Assembly: GCA_017618195.1 (NCBI GenBank)
Contig: JAFZUW010000004.1
Location: 20,840-84,839, forward strand
Reading direction: 5' to 3'
From: Lachnospiraceae bacterium
GTDB taxonomy: Bacteria; Bacillota; Clostridia; Lachnospirales; Lachnospiraceae
DNA: 64,000 nt
In this document: piece after piece, positions 13,270-21,689 of the stretch
Position numbering within the stretch: position 1 is the stretch's first letter
Layout: each line of letters starts with the position of its first letter
The notes under the pieces: generated by a model
The model's input: the letters and a program-made list of their open reading frames with translations, nothing else
Databases searched by the model: none
What the model was told of the DNA's origin: nothing
Position numbers and translations under genes: made by a program

Positions 13270-13406
13270 TCACACATCCCGAAAAAATACCATATGATAA
13301 CGAAAAAAATTGCCCATTCGAAGCACATTTTCACATAATTTTCAGAACTTTCCGGCTCATTTTAACCGCTTTCCGGCTGCAGACCTGAATAGCCGTTGAA
13401 AACAGT
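13270..13406. other. non-coding spacer upstream of the pnp promoter
   Basis: AT-rich sequence between the glucanase terminator and the pnp -10 box. No open frame with a ribosome site or conserved motif is seen on either strand. Confidence 0.4.
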
Positions 13407-13442
13407 AAAAAACCGGAGCCTTCCCAATCGGGAAAACTCCGG
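13407..13442 (-). terminator. intrinsic terminator after the GH5 gene
   Basis: Reading on the minus strand, CCGGAG-TTTTCCC-GATT-GGGAAGG-CTCCGG forms a strong stem followed directly by TTTTTT, seven bases beyond the stop of the glucanase gene. It separates the folT-folC-GH5 transcript from pnp. Confidence 0.9.
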
Positions 13443-13448
13443 AAAATG

Positions 13449-15098
13449 TTACGGAATCGTGATATCGGTTATCGTAAGCGGACCGTCGGCCGCAATAATG
13501 ATACCTACGCCATCAAGCGTTCCTTTCGCGCCGATCGTTTTGTTATAGCTTTCGGCATCAAGCCGGATCTGCTTTCCGCTGCCTGACGCCTTGCAGCACC
13601 AATAGTTCTTCGCGGCCGCGTTGACGCCGCAATGGATCACGGCCTTCCAGCCGTTCACTGCGCTTCCGCCGCCGTTTTTGATGATGAAATCACACTGGTA
13701 GCAGTATTTGCCGCCTTCCATCCATGTGTTTACGGAAACAACGGATACCGTCAGGTTTCCGATCGTCTTTCGGAACGAAATCGCCTTCGGGGTTCCTTCC
13801 CCGCCGCTGTAGCCGGTCTCCGCCTGCTCGAGGATCTTCTCCAGCTCCTCTTCGGTGAATTCGGTCTTTCCGTGCAGAATGCGTACAAGCCAGTTGCCCT
13901 CGACGGAAAGGTCTTCCTCGTTAAATCCGCTCAGCTTCTTTACGCCGTTTTTGATCAGCGACGAGCTTTCGTTCTTGTTCGCAAGGTTCCAGCAGATATA
14001 CGAAACCTTGTACTGATCCATGACAGCGACCCATTTGTTCGCTTCCTCGATGTCGCAGCGTCCGTTACCGGAAGCGTCCGTGATGCCGTATTCGCTGACA
14101 AATACGGGCAGCCCCGCCTTGATCGCCGCAACCATCTTCGATCGGAGATTATCCTTATGCGTGCCGGCATAAAAATGAAGCGCGTACATCAGATTCGTGC
14201 CCTTAACGGGATCGGCCGCTGCACGGTCCACGTCCTGGCTCCAGGTCGGGGTGCCGATAATGATGATGGCGTCTTTCGCATTTGAGCGGATCACGGGAAT
14301 GATGCGCTCTGCGTATTTCTTAATCTCGGGCCAGTCGGTGCCGCCGTTCGGCTCGTTGCAGATTTCATAGATGACGTTACCGTAGGAACCGAATTCCGCG
14401 GTCATTTCCCTGAAGAATGCCTCCGCCTCGTCGGCATATTTCATCGGGGTCAGGTCATGCAGAATATGCCAGTCGATGATGACGTACATGCCGAGCTCGG
14501 TCGCGTACTGAACGCCGTTTTTCACAACGGTCTTCAGTTTTTCCTTAACCGCGCTTCCGCCGACGCAGTAGCCGTTCTCGTCGGTATACATCGCGAGACG
14601 GATCACGTTCGCGCCCCATTCGTCGCGGATTGTCTTAAACGTTTCCCGGTTTACATATTCGGGGAACCACTGAAGCCCATGCGTGCTGACGCCCTTTAAC
14701 TGGTATTCCTTACCGTATGCGTCGATAATCTTCGTTCCGGAAACGGTAAGCTTGCCGTGATTCCCGTAAGGCGTTCCTTCCTCGGGCTTCCAATCGGGAT
14801 CAATCGGCGTTCCGGTCGGCTCGGGTGTCGGTTCTTCGGTCGGCTTAGGAGTCGGCTCAGCCGTAGGCTCCAATGTAGGTTCGGCCGTAGGCTCCGTACT
14901 CGGAGTCACGTCATCTCCTCCGGGGGAAGGAACCGGTGTCGCAGTCAGTTCGGCCGTAGGTTTCGGATCCTTTTTAACGCTGTCATCATCGTCGCTGTTT
15001 TTGTAAACAACATAGAAAATGATACCGCCGACAAGCAGGATAAACCATACGATGCCGATTACGATCCAAAGCCTGAAATTCCGTTTCTTATTCTCCAT
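13449..15098 (-). CDS. membrane-anchored GH5 endoglucanase with C-terminal carbohydrate-binding module
   Basis: About 549 residues exported and held by one N-terminal transmembrane segment (residues 8-30), then a Thr/Pro/Glu linker of EPT repeats (about 45-100), a GH5 catalytic domain (105-410) and a C-terminal beta-sandwich (445-549) resembling cellulose-binding CBM2-type modules. Catalytic residues visible: IYEICNEPNGG (acid/base Glu) and FVSEYGITD (nucleophile Glu). ATG at 15098 is preferred over 15107 because GAGAGG lies nine bases before it. It follows folC by 13 bp yet ends in its own terminator, so it is the last gene of the folate transcript. Likely substrate: cellulose or another beta-glucan; mannan cannot be excluded. 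Confidence 0.9.
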   Translation of the reverse strand: MENKKRNFRLWIVIGIVWFILLVGGIIFYVVYKNSDDDDSVKKDPKPTAELTATPVPSPGGDDVTPSTEPTAEPTLEPTAEPTPKPTEEPTPEPTGTPIDPDWKPEEGTPYGNHGKLTVSGTKIIDAYGKEYQLKGVSTHGLQWFPEYVNRETFKTIRDEWGANVIRLAMYTDENGYCVGGSAVKEKLKTVVKNGVQYATELGMYVIIDWHILHDLTPMKYADEAEAFFREMTAEFGSYGNVIYEICNEPNGGTDWPEIKKYAERIIPVIRSNAKDAIIIIGTPTWSQDVDRAAADPVKGTNLMYALHFYAGTHKDNLRSKMVAAIKAGLPVFVSEYGITDASGNGRCDIEEANKWVAVMDQYKVSYICWNLANKNESSSLIKNGVKKLSGFNEEDLSVEGNWLVRILHGKTEFTEEELEKILEQAETGYSGGEGTPKAISFRKTIGNLTVSVVSVNTWMEGGKYCYQCDFIIKNGGGSAVNGWKAVIHCGVNAAAKNYWCCKASGSGKQIRLDAESYNKTIGAKGTLDGVGIIIAADGPLTITDITIP

Positions 15099-15111
15099 AT
15101 TACGCATCCTC

Positions 15112-16380
15112 TCAATTTGAGGTCTTGCCGAAGTATGTGCGGATCCGGTCCGTCATATAAAGAGACCCGATGCAGAGGATCACGTCCTTGTCGCTTCCTT
15201 TCCGCTCATACTTGCCGATCCACTCTTCGGGATCATCGGTACGGTTCAATTGAAACTCTTCACAAAGCTCCTGCAGTTCTTCCTCGGGGATCGCACGCGG
15301 GTGATCGAACCGGAAGAACGTAATGTCATCCGCAAACTCGCTCATGATCGTAAGCATGCTGCGGTAATCCTTATCAGCCAGGATTCCGGTAAGGATGTGG
15401 ATCTTTCTGCCGACAAATGCGGACGTGGCAAAGAACTCTTCCGCAGCCGTAATACACTGAGGATTATGCCCTCCGTCAAGATAAACCGTCGGCTTTATAT
15501 GGAGCAGTTCCATCCTCGCGGGCCATTCCACGTTGGCCATTCCGCGAATGATGTCAATATCGCTGATGTAATAATCCGTTTTGTTAAGCAGTCGGATTAC
15601 TTCAATCGCAACGGCGCAGTTCTTCTGCTGGTGCTTCCCGAGAAGACGAAGCTCGATATCGTAATCGCGGTAACGGAAATGCTCAAAATGCGGAACCGCG
15701 GGAAGCGGCTTCAGAAGCGCAAGGTCAACCGTTGAAACCGGAGCATTCCTTGCTTCCGCCGTTTTCATAAGAACTTCCATTGCTTCCGGACAGGAAGGAT
15801 ACAATACGACGTTACAGTCCTTTTTAATGATTCCGGCCTTCGCCGAAGCGATCTCGGCAATCGTGTTTCCGAGAATCTTGCAGTGATCGAGGCCGATGTT
15901 CATGATCACGCTGCAGAGCGGGTTCGGAACGATGTTGGTCGGATCGTAAGTTCCGCCGAGTCCGGTCTCCAAAACAACGATGTCGCAGTTTTCACGAGAA
16001 AAATACAGCAGCGCAATGATCGTCAGCAGTTCAAACTGGTTCGGCGCATCCGAAAGCGTATCCGTATAGTTCATTACTTCTTCGGCAATCGCGGTAAGCG
16101 ATTCCTTCGGGATCAGCTCGCCGTTGATCTGGATTCGTTCACGGAAATCATGGATATACGGGGATGTAAACAGTCCGACACGGTATCCTGCTTCCTTCAA
16201 AACCGAATGCAGCATCGCGGAAACGGACCCTTTGCCGTTCGTACCGGCAACATGAATGACTTTAAGGCTATCTTCGGGGTTTCCGAAGTATTCCATCGTC
16301 TTCTTCATGCGGTAAAGACCCGCAAACTGCGAGAAAAAGCTCTTGGACGTAAGTTTCGTTAAAATCTCTTCGTAAGTCAC
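15112..16380 (-). CDS. folC: folylpolyglutamate synthase/dihydrofolate synthase FolC
   Basis: A Mur-ligase-like enzyme of 422 residues that adds glutamate to dihydropteroate and/or folates using ATP. Seen: P-loop HVAGTNGKGSVSAML near residue 44, the folate-binding loop TSPYIHDFRERIQING, the central GLGGTYDPTN and LDHCKILG motifs, and C-terminal LDGGHNPQC. The start is GTG at 16380; AGAGGTTG lies about 11 bases upstream, a slightly long spacing. A second folC-like gene lies 15 bp upstream and a folT transporter before that. This copy keeps the canonical RERI loop and is the better candidate for the housekeeping activity. Confidence 0.94.
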   Translation of the reverse strand: MTYEEILTKLTSKSFFSQFAGLYRMKKTMEYFGNPEDSLKVIHVAGTNGKGSVSAMLHSVLKEAGYRVGLFTSPYIHDFRERIQINGELIPKESLTAIAEEVMNYTDTLSDAPNQFELLTIIALLYFSRENCDIVVLETGLGGTYDPTNIVPNPLCSVIMNIGLDHCKILGNTIAEIASAKAGIIKKDCNVVLYPSCPEAMEVLMKTAEARNAPVSTVDLALLKPLPAVPHFEHFRYRDYDIELRLLGKHQQKNCAVAIEVIRLLNKTDYYISDIDIIRGMANVEWPARMELLHIKPTVYLDGGHNPQCITAAEEFFATSAFVGRKIHILTGILADKDYRSMLTIMSEFADDITFFRFDHPRAIPEEELQELCEEFQLNRTDDPEEWIGKYERKGSDKDVILCIGSLYMTDRIRTYFGKTSN

Positions 16381-16395
16381 GGCAAATACAACCTC

Positions 16396-17649
16396 TTAAA
16401 TAAACAATCCGACGTCGCGGAACGACTGTTCCAGCTCGGCCATCATATAAAGCGTTCCGGTGCAGAGCACATTTGCCCCGTCCCGGTAAGCATCCGCGGC
16501 ACGTTCCGCGGCTTCTTTCAAAGAATGCATCGCATCCGCTTCCGCTCCGATACTCTTCAGATATTTCCGAAGGTCTTTCGCGGGGAGCGATCTCGGATTA
16601 TCGGGAGTAACCGTAAGAAACTTCGATGCAAACGGTGCAAGCATCGGATACATCGCGGCATAATCCTTATCCGCCATAACACCGGTAACGATCAGAAACT
16701 TATCCGCATTCGGAAGCAAAGCAAGCGTTTCGCAAAGCGCCCTCGTGCAGTCCGGATTATGACCTCCGTCAAGGATAAAATAAGGCTTATTGCGTCGAAT
16801 GTCAAATCGGAACGGAAGTTTTGTGTCTTCAAGTCCTTTTTTGATTGCTTCATCCGTCAGGAAAACGTTCTTTAAACGGAGCGCATAGGATGCCGCGCAG
16901 ACGGTCTTCGCATTTTCCTTCTGAAACGTTCCCGGAAGTTTGAGTCTTGCGCCGAGTCCGGTTTGGGAAATGTTGATCTGCGGGTCATTCGCGTATAAAA
17001 ACGGGCAGCCGTTGTCAAATGCGTATTGCTCGCAGTACTTTCGGACTTCCTTTTCGTTAACGGCAAGAACGATCGACTCGCCTTTTGAAACGATGCCGCA
17101 TTTTTCTTTTATGATCTCTCCGACTGTCGAACCGAGATATTTCTCATGATCCATCGCAACATGCGTGATCACGGTAAGAAAACCGGGCGTTTCCAGATTC
17201 GTTGCATCCTTCGATCCGCCCATGCCGGCTTCGAGTACGACATATTCGCACTCCTTTGCGGCAAAGAGAAGGATGCCGAGCGCAACGGAAAGCTCGAATT
17301 CCGAAGGATATTCCTCATCGGAGAAGCCTCCGCAGACAACCGAAAGCGCTTCCGCCGCATTGCAGTAGTCTTCATCATCAACCGGCTCGCCGAGAACGCG
17401 GTAATAATCCTTCAATCCGAACAGCGCCGGGGAAGACATCGTACCGGTACGGTATCCGCCTGCCTTCAAAACCGAAGAAATCATAGCGGAAACGGAGCCT
17501 TTGCCGTTCGTTCCGACAACATGGATCAGCTTCATATCCTTCTCCGGATTGCCCAAAAGCCGCATCAGCTTACGGATGCGGCTCAAACCGGGTTTCGACA
17601 CATTGGTCTTCTCATTTTTTATAAAAGCATACGCTTCTTCAATCTTCAA
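16396..17649 (-). CDS. folC: second FolC-like Mur ligase family protein
   Basis: A 417-residue paralogue of the downstream folC. Seen: P-loop HVVGTNGKGSVSAMI, GMGGSKDATN, AMDHEKYLG and LDGGHNPDC, so the ATPase and ligase core is intact. The loop that contacts folate differs: SSPALFGLKDYYRV replaces the usual SPHxxxFRERI, so substrate preference may differ. The frame extends to 17688, but TTG at 17649 has AGGAG seven bases upstream and overlaps the folT stop by 11 bp, which implies translational coupling. One copy may do dihydrofolate synthesis and the other polyglutamylation; this division is inference. Confidence 0.9.
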   Translation of the reverse strand: MKIEEAYAFIKNEKTNVSKPGLSRIRKLMRLLGNPEKDMKLIHVVGTNGKGSVSAMISSVLKAGGYRTGTMSSPALFGLKDYYRVLGEPVDDEDYCNAAEALSVVCGGFSDEEYPSEFELSVALGILLFAAKECEYVVLEAGMGGSKDATNLETPGFLTVITHVAMDHEKYLGSTVGEIIKEKCGIVSKGESIVLAVNEKEVRKYCEQYAFDNGCPFLYANDPQINISQTGLGARLKLPGTFQKENAKTVCAASYALRLKNVFLTDEAIKKGLEDTKLPFRFDIRRNKPYFILDGGHNPDCTRALCETLALLPNADKFLIVTGVMADKDYAAMYPMLAPFASKFLTVTPDNPRSLPAKDLRKYLKSIGAEADAMHSLKEAAERAADAYRDGANVLCTGTLYMMAELEQSFRDVGLFI

Positions 17650-18217
17650 CGGATTTCTCCTTCCGGTCAAACCGGTCATAGACGCCATGTCCTCTTAAAA
17701 AAGCACGAAGAGGCGGGAATACGGATTTGTTTAACAGAAGCAGCACCGGAATCTCCACGGCGGTAAGAAACAGCGCCTGCAGGGCACGCGAACCCCATGT
17801 GGCAGCATTATTCGGCATTCCGTAAAACCGGATGAGTCCGGTTGTTGTGACAACCCATCCGCAGAAAAACTGGTCAAAAAGAACCGTCAATACGGTAAAT
17901 ACGATGTTCGGCTCCTTCTTACGGTAAGCCCACCCGAAACAGAGACCCCGCAGCAGCGCCGCGGCCGAAATAAACGGGTTAACGCTTCCGTAAACGAGAA
18001 TGGAACCGAGGTAATCGGCCGTCCAGCTGCATAAGCCTCCGAGAATCATGCCGACGCAAAGACCGGTGACCGCTCTGGAGATAAACGTCAGCCCGATCCG
18101 GTAAAAAGGTGTCGAGATGGAAAGAAACCTCTCAAACACAAACTGGATCGCGATCATCATTGCGCAAAGGCAGATGAGCAGCGTGGAAATAAGGGCTTTC
18201 GATTTCTTTTTGTTCAT
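17639..18217 (-). CDS. folT: ECF transporter S component, folate-specific (FolT-like)
   Basis: A 192-residue membrane protein with about six hydrophobic segments and the FolT-type N-terminal pattern (FERFLSISTPFYRIGLTF: Arg-Phe-Leu-Ser, then Arg-Ile-Gly) followed by a short loop with DYLGS. FolT is the substrate-binding subunit of an energy-coupling factor transporter and works with EcfA, EcfA' and EcfT, which are not in this window. Folate specificity is supported by two folC genes directly downstream (11 bp overlap with the first) and a tetrahydrofolate riboswitch upstream. ATG at 18217 has AAAGGAGG eight bases upstream. Confidence 0.9.
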   Translation of the reverse strand: MNKKKSKALISTLLICLCAMMIAIQFVFERFLSISTPFYRIGLTFISRAVTGLCVGMILGGLCSWTADYLGSILVYGSVNPFISAAALLRGLCFGWAYRKKEPNIVFTVLTVLFDQFFCGWVVTTTGLIRFYGMPNNAATWGSRALQALFLTAVEIPVLLLLNKSVFPPLRAFLRGHGVYDRFDRKEKSVED

Positions 18218-18270
18218 AAAAAAATCCTCCTTTCATTGATTCGCTTGTACCAAAAAGGAGAATTCCCTTT
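18218..18270 (-). promoter_or_regulatory. expression platform of the folate riboswitch (ribosome-site sequestration)
   Basis: Between the aptamer and folT three short elements can exchange partners: AAAGGG (18265-18270), CTCCTTT (18254-18260) and the folT ribosome site AAAGGAGG (18226-18233). CTCCTTT can pair either with AAAGGG just upstream or with the ribosome site. This argues for translational control. A hairpin with TTTTT after CTCC is too short to be a convincing terminator. Confidence 0.65.
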
Positions 18271-18372
18271 CAGCAGCGAGATGCGAAATCCGTATCGCAA
18301 GCGAAACGCTTTTCGTTCCGCGGACAACTCTCCGTCCCGCGGACACTTAACGCACAGAATCCTACTCTGCAA
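18271..18372 (-). ncRNA. tetrahydrofolate riboswitch aptamer (THF-I / folT type)
   Basis: Minus-strand sequence shows the signature of the folT RNA motif: GAGTAG close to the 5' end (18361-18370), then GCGTTAAGTG (about 18343-18352), a stem UCCGCGG/CCGCGGA enclosing GACGG, GAACGAAAAGCG, and a closing CTCGCTGC that pairs with the opening GCAG. An internal helix AUUCUGUG/UACGGAU with one bulge is also possible. This agrees with the published class-I THF riboswitch, including the conserved GUUAAGUG core (comparison from memory). It sits directly before folT and the two folC genes, as expected for control by reduced folate. Confidence 0.87.
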
Positions 18373-18405
18373 AATGTTTGATTGTTCTGAAAAACCGCCA
18401 TAATG

Positions 18406-18436
18406 AAACAATAGGGCCATGCATTTCACATGGCCC
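18406..18436 (-). terminator. intrinsic terminator after rpsO
   Basis: On the minus strand GGGCCATG-TGAAATG-CATGGCCC forms an 8-bp perfect stem followed by TATTGTTT, 12 bases after the rpsO stop. The T-run is interrupted, so some readthrough into folT is possible. Confidence 0.75.
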
Positions 18437-18448
18437 CCACAGTATTCA

Positions 18449-18715
18449 TTATTTACGAATCTCAAGCTTCTCGATCAGATCACGATAAGCATTGATGTCC
18501 TTGGACTTCAGATAATCCAAGAGACCGCGTCTCTGACCTACCATCTTGTAAAGGCCGCGACGGGAATGATTGTCCTGCTTGTTGTTCTTAAGATGCTCGG
18601 TAAGTTCCTTGATTCTTGCGGAAAGGAGTGCGATCTGCACTTCCGTGGAACCGGTGTCCTGAGCATTCTTGCCGTACTGGGCAACGATCTGTGCCTTCTG
18701 CTCTTTCGAAATCAT
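18449..18715 (-). CDS. rpsO: 30S ribosomal protein S15
   Basis: 88 residues, the normal S15 length, starting [17 protein letters not shown] and containing [21 protein letters not shown] and [20 protein letters not shown], the helices that bind the 16S rRNA three-way junction. ATG at 18715 has GGAGG eight bases upstream; an in-frame start at 18730 adds five residues without a ribosome site and is rejected. It is monocistronic: its own promoter lies upstream and a terminator follows. pnp, often the next gene, is 5.3 kb away. Confidence 0.98.
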   Translation of the reverse strand: MISKEQKAQIVAQYGKNAQDTGSTEVQIALLSARIKELTEHLKNNKQDNHSRRGLYKMVGQRRGLLDYLKSKDINAYRDLIEKLEIRK

Positions 18716-18802
18716 TGTTGTTTCCTCCAAAATTCATTATTTACGCCGTGTCCTAAGCTCCGGTTGAGGATTCCTAAAGCTGAGGGCCGGTCAACGATAG
18801 AT

Positions 18803-18831
18803 AATATAGCACAAGTACTAAGGTTTGTAAA
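18803..18831 (-). promoter_or_regulatory. rpsO promoter (sigma-A type)
   Basis: Minus strand TTTACA, 17-bp spacer ending TGTGC, TATATT. It is followed by about 80 bases of leader before rpsO with short complementary arms (GTTGA/TCAAC), which could be an S15 autoregulatory structure, though I cannot identify a known class. Confidence 0.75.
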
Positions 18832-18919
18832 TAGTTTTTTCTACTGAATTTGCATCCGCTTTTCAGTGGTTTTCTTATGCAACCGGCTAAAGGTCCGGGT
18901 TTGTTTTTCCGCGGTTTCC

Positions 18920-19837
18920 TCAATCATCCGGCTGCAGGTCCGATATCATCTTTTCGACGGTTTCCCTGTCCTTTCGGATCTGTTCCGAAAGCTCGTCGAT
19001 CGAGGCGAATTTGCGTTCCGAACGGATTCTTTCGGCGAAGAAGACCTTGATGAAAGCGCCGTACGGGACGTCTTCCGGAGGCGTCCTTAACAGATGCGTC
19101 TCAACCGATACTCTCCCGTCCTCCTTAACAGACGGATTTACGCCGACGTTCGTCACCGAAGGATAAACCGTTCCCTCATATTCGGTGAATGTCCGGTATA
19201 CTCCGAACGGCGGAAGCAGCTTTCTTGTGTCCGGTGCGAGGTTTAATGTCGGAAAATGCATCACGCGCCCGAGTTTCCTGCCTTCACGCGTATTTCCGCT
19301 GATGAAATACGGCTGTCCGAGCAGTCCGCTGACTTGATCCGTCAGCCCTTCGGATATTCTTCTTCGGATCTCGGTACTGGAAACCGGAATGCCGTCATAT
19401 AAAACCGGCGGAACAACCGTAACCGATGCCCCGAACGAACCGGCTTCCTTCGTAAGAAACTCCGTATCGCCGCTTCGGCCGTTTCCGAACCGAAACCCTT
19501 CTCCGACATAGATCCGTTTTGCTTTCAGGGAACCGATCAGAATGTCCCGCACGAAATCTCCGGGCTTCATCGAACGGACATCATCCGTAAACGGAAGGCG
19601 CACAAACGCCTGAAAACCGAGTTCCGCGCATACTTCCTGCTTCTCCGCAAAGGAAAATATGTCTTTCGTCTCATTTGTCACCGGCTCGATCGAAAGGATC
19701 ACCTTCGTGAAACCGCCGCATTCTTTCTCCATCGCATGAAGAAGCGCGCGGTGACCGAGATGAAGGCCGTCGAATTTGCCGAGCATTACGGCGCATTCGT
19801 TTCCGTCATACGCCGAAGGAGAATCGTAAAATCTCAT
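18920..19837 (-). CDS. ribF: bifunctional riboflavin kinase/FAD synthetase
   Basis: About 305 residues; converts riboflavin to FMN and then FAD. Seen: an N-terminal nucleotidyltransferase domain with GKFDGLHLGHRALL, a middle SSTEIRR motif, and a C-terminal riboflavin kinase domain with GRVMHFPTLNLAP and the GVNPS region. Two ATGs compete; the second (19837) is favoured since AGG lies about seven bases before it, while the first (19843) directly abuts the ribosome site. It follows truB by 11 bp, the common truB-ribF order of Firmicutes. No clear terminator was found downstream. Confidence 0.96.
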   Translation of the reverse strand: MRFYDSPSAYDGNECAVMLGKFDGLHLGHRALLHAMEKECGGFTKVILSIEPVTNETKDIFSFAEKQEVCAELGFQAFVRLPFTDDVRSMKPGDFVRDILIGSLKAKRIYVGEGFRFGNGRSGDTEFLTKEAGSFGASVTVVPPVLYDGIPVSSTEIRRRISEGLTDQVSGLLGQPYFISGNTREGRKLGRVMHFPTLNLAPDTRKLLPPFGVYRTFTEYEGTVYPSVTNVGVNPSVKEDGRVSVETHLLRTPPEDVPYGAFIKVFFAERIRSERKFASIDELSEQIRKDRETVEKMISDLQPDD

Positions 19838-19848
19838 AGTCATTCCTG

Positions 19849-20733
19849 TTACAAAAACATTTTTACGGGCTTATAAAAACCGCCCTTAAGCTCATAAAGC
19901 GCTTTAAATACGCCGTCCTCATATACCCGGATCCGATCCGCGGGACCGCATGCAATGGATACCTGCTCGGGCTTAAGCGGGTTTCCGTTTTGCAAAAAAA
20001 ACTTTCCCTGTACGGTTACGTCCGCTTTTCCGTAATCCCCAAAAAGCGAATCCGCAGGGATCAGATACGAGTCAAACGTCCCGTTTTCGAAAGCTTCCTT
20101 AACTTCGTCAATCGTATGCGAATCTTTAAGCGAAAAGCCGGTCGTTTCGTTTCTTACAAGACTGCTCATGCAGGCTCCGCATCCGAGCAACTCGCCGATA
20201 TCGTTACAAAGCGTACGGATATAGGTTCCTTTCGAGCAGCGTACAAGCATTTGAAACGTGCCTTCCTCCCGGTTATAATCCGAGATTTCGATCCGTTCGA
20301 TCCGTACCTTCTTGCGTTCGCGCTCGACGGTAATTCCTTTTCTTGCGAGGTCGACAAGCTTCTGCCCGTTGACTTTTCTTGCGGAATACATCGGCGTCAG
20401 CTGCAGGATCTCTCCGAGAAAATGCTCCGCCGCCTTCAAAAGCTCCGTTAAGGAAATATCGGGCTTACACTCGCTCAAAACCGTTCCGCTTATGTCCTGC
20501 GTATCGGTCGTAACGCCGAGTTTCACGCCGGCCGTGTATACTTTGTCGCCGTCCATGATGAGGTCACACACCTTGGTCGCGTTCCCGATACATACAGGCA
20601 GCACGCCGGTTGCATCCGGGTCAAGCGTACCCGTATGACCGATCTTTTTTACATGCAAAATACCTCTCAGTTTTGCAACAACATCGTGAGAGGTATAGCC
20701 TTGTTCTTTTCTGATTACCAAAATTCCGTTCAT
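19849..20733 (-). CDS. truB: tRNA pseudouridine(55) synthase TruB
   Basis: 294 residues; makes the T-loop pseudouridine in tRNA. Seen: the N-terminal GILVIRKEQGYTSHDVV, catalytic HTGTLDPDATGVLP with the active-site Asp near residue 39, RKGITVERERKKV, and CSKGTYIRTLCNDIG. A degenerate PUA-like C-terminus follows. It lies two bases downstream of the nrnA-type gene in the infB cluster, with only a weak ribosome site, so coupling to the upstream gene is likely. Confidence 0.97.
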   Translation of the reverse strand: MNGILVIRKEQGYTSHDVVAKLRGILHVKKIGHTGTLDPDATGVLPVCIGNATKVCDLIMDGDKVYTAGVKLGVTTDTQDISGTVLSECKPDISLTELLKAAEHFLGEILQLTPMYSARKVNGQKLVDLARKGITVERERKKVRIERIEISDYNREEGTFQMLVRCSKGTYIRTLCNDIGELLGCGACMSSLVRNETTGFSLKDSHTIDEVKEAFENGTFDSYLIPADSLFGDYGKADVTVQGKFFLQNGNPLKPEQVSIACGPADRIRVYEDGVFKALYELKGGFYKPVKMFL

Positions 20734-20735
20734 GT

Positions 20736-21689
20736 TTACAGCTGCAGCATGATCATCGCATAAACCTGCGTGAGAATGCCGTCCAGCTCTCCCTTTGCCG
20801 TAAATCCGGCAGCCATCTTGTGACCGCCGCCGTCAAATGACGAAGAAATCGCGGAAACATCAACCTTACCGTTGCTGCGGAGGCTGAATTTGTAAGTCTG
20901 AGGAGCGTCTTCGCGTACGAAAACGGCACATTCGACGCCGTCGGTCGTACGAAGTTCGCTGACGATTCCTTCCGTATCGGCCGAAGTAATGCCGAGCTTC
21001 TCCATGTCGTTCTTTGTAAGAACGGTAATGATTGCTTTGCCGCCGAGCTGAAGCTCCGCCTTGTTAAGGGCGTATCCCATCGCCTTCAGCTGCTTAAACG
21101 TTTTCATGTAAAAGCTCTGATCGATCAGATTGGCCGTATCAATGCCCTTGCTCATCAAAAAGCCGGCAATGTTCATCGTCTTTTCGGACGTACAGCTGTA
21201 CTTGAAAACGCCCGTATCGTGCATGATCCCGACATAAAGCGCTTCCGCGGTCGGCAGATCGATCTTCTCGCGGTCGAGATGACCGAACAGCACTTCGCAT
21301 GCAGAGCTTGCATACGGTTCAACAAAGTTGATCTGACCGAAACCGGTATTCGTAATATGGTGATCGATGCTGATGGTCTTCTTCGCTTTGTCAAATGCTT
21401 CCTGACATTTGCCCATACGGTCCGCGCTTCCACAGTCTAAACTGATGAACACGTCAAACGGTTCCTCGGGGAGCTGAAAATCCGACCGGATCTGCTCAAT
21501 TCCCGTCAGCATACGGAAGCTTTCGCCGGGCTGATCGAGATACGGAGTAATCTCGGCATCCGGAAATACGTTCTTCAGATAAAGATAGCATCCGAGCACC
21601 GATCCGACGCTGTCGCCGTCCGGGTGAATATGTCCGCAGATGCCGATTGTACCGGCATCACCTATGATTGTTTCGAGAAGCTCACTCAT
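20736..21689 (-). CDS. nrnA: DHH/DHHA1 phosphoesterase, NrnA-type oligoribonuclease/pAp phosphatase
   Basis: 317 residues. Degrades short RNA and, in family members, 3'-phosphoadenosine 5'-phosphate. Seen: GHIHPDGDSVGS (metal-binding His/Asp), LDCGSADR, DHHITNTGFG (the DHH motif) and a C-terminal DHHA1 domain ending in FDGGGHKMAAG. ATG at 21689 has AGGAGG six to seven bases upstream; the longer start at 21704 would erase this spacing. It overlaps the rbfA stop by 8 bp, indicating translational coupling. The rbfA-nrnA-truB-ribF order is conserved in Clostridia. Confidence 0.94.
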   Translation of the reverse strand: MSELLETIIGDAGTIGICGHIHPDGDSVGSVLGCYLYLKNVFPDAEITPYLDQPGESFRMLTGIEQIRSDFQLPEEPFDVFISLDCGSADRMGKCQEAFDKAKKTISIDHHITNTGFGQINFVEPYASSACEVLFGHLDREKIDLPTAEALYVGIMHDTGVFKYSCTSEKTMNIAGFLMSKGIDTANLIDQSFYMKTFKQLKAMGYALNKAELQLGGKAIITVLTKNDMEKLGITSADTEGIVSELRTTDGVECAVFVREDAPQTYKFSLRSNGKVDVSAISSSFDGGGHKMAAGFTAKGELDGILTQVYAMIMLQL

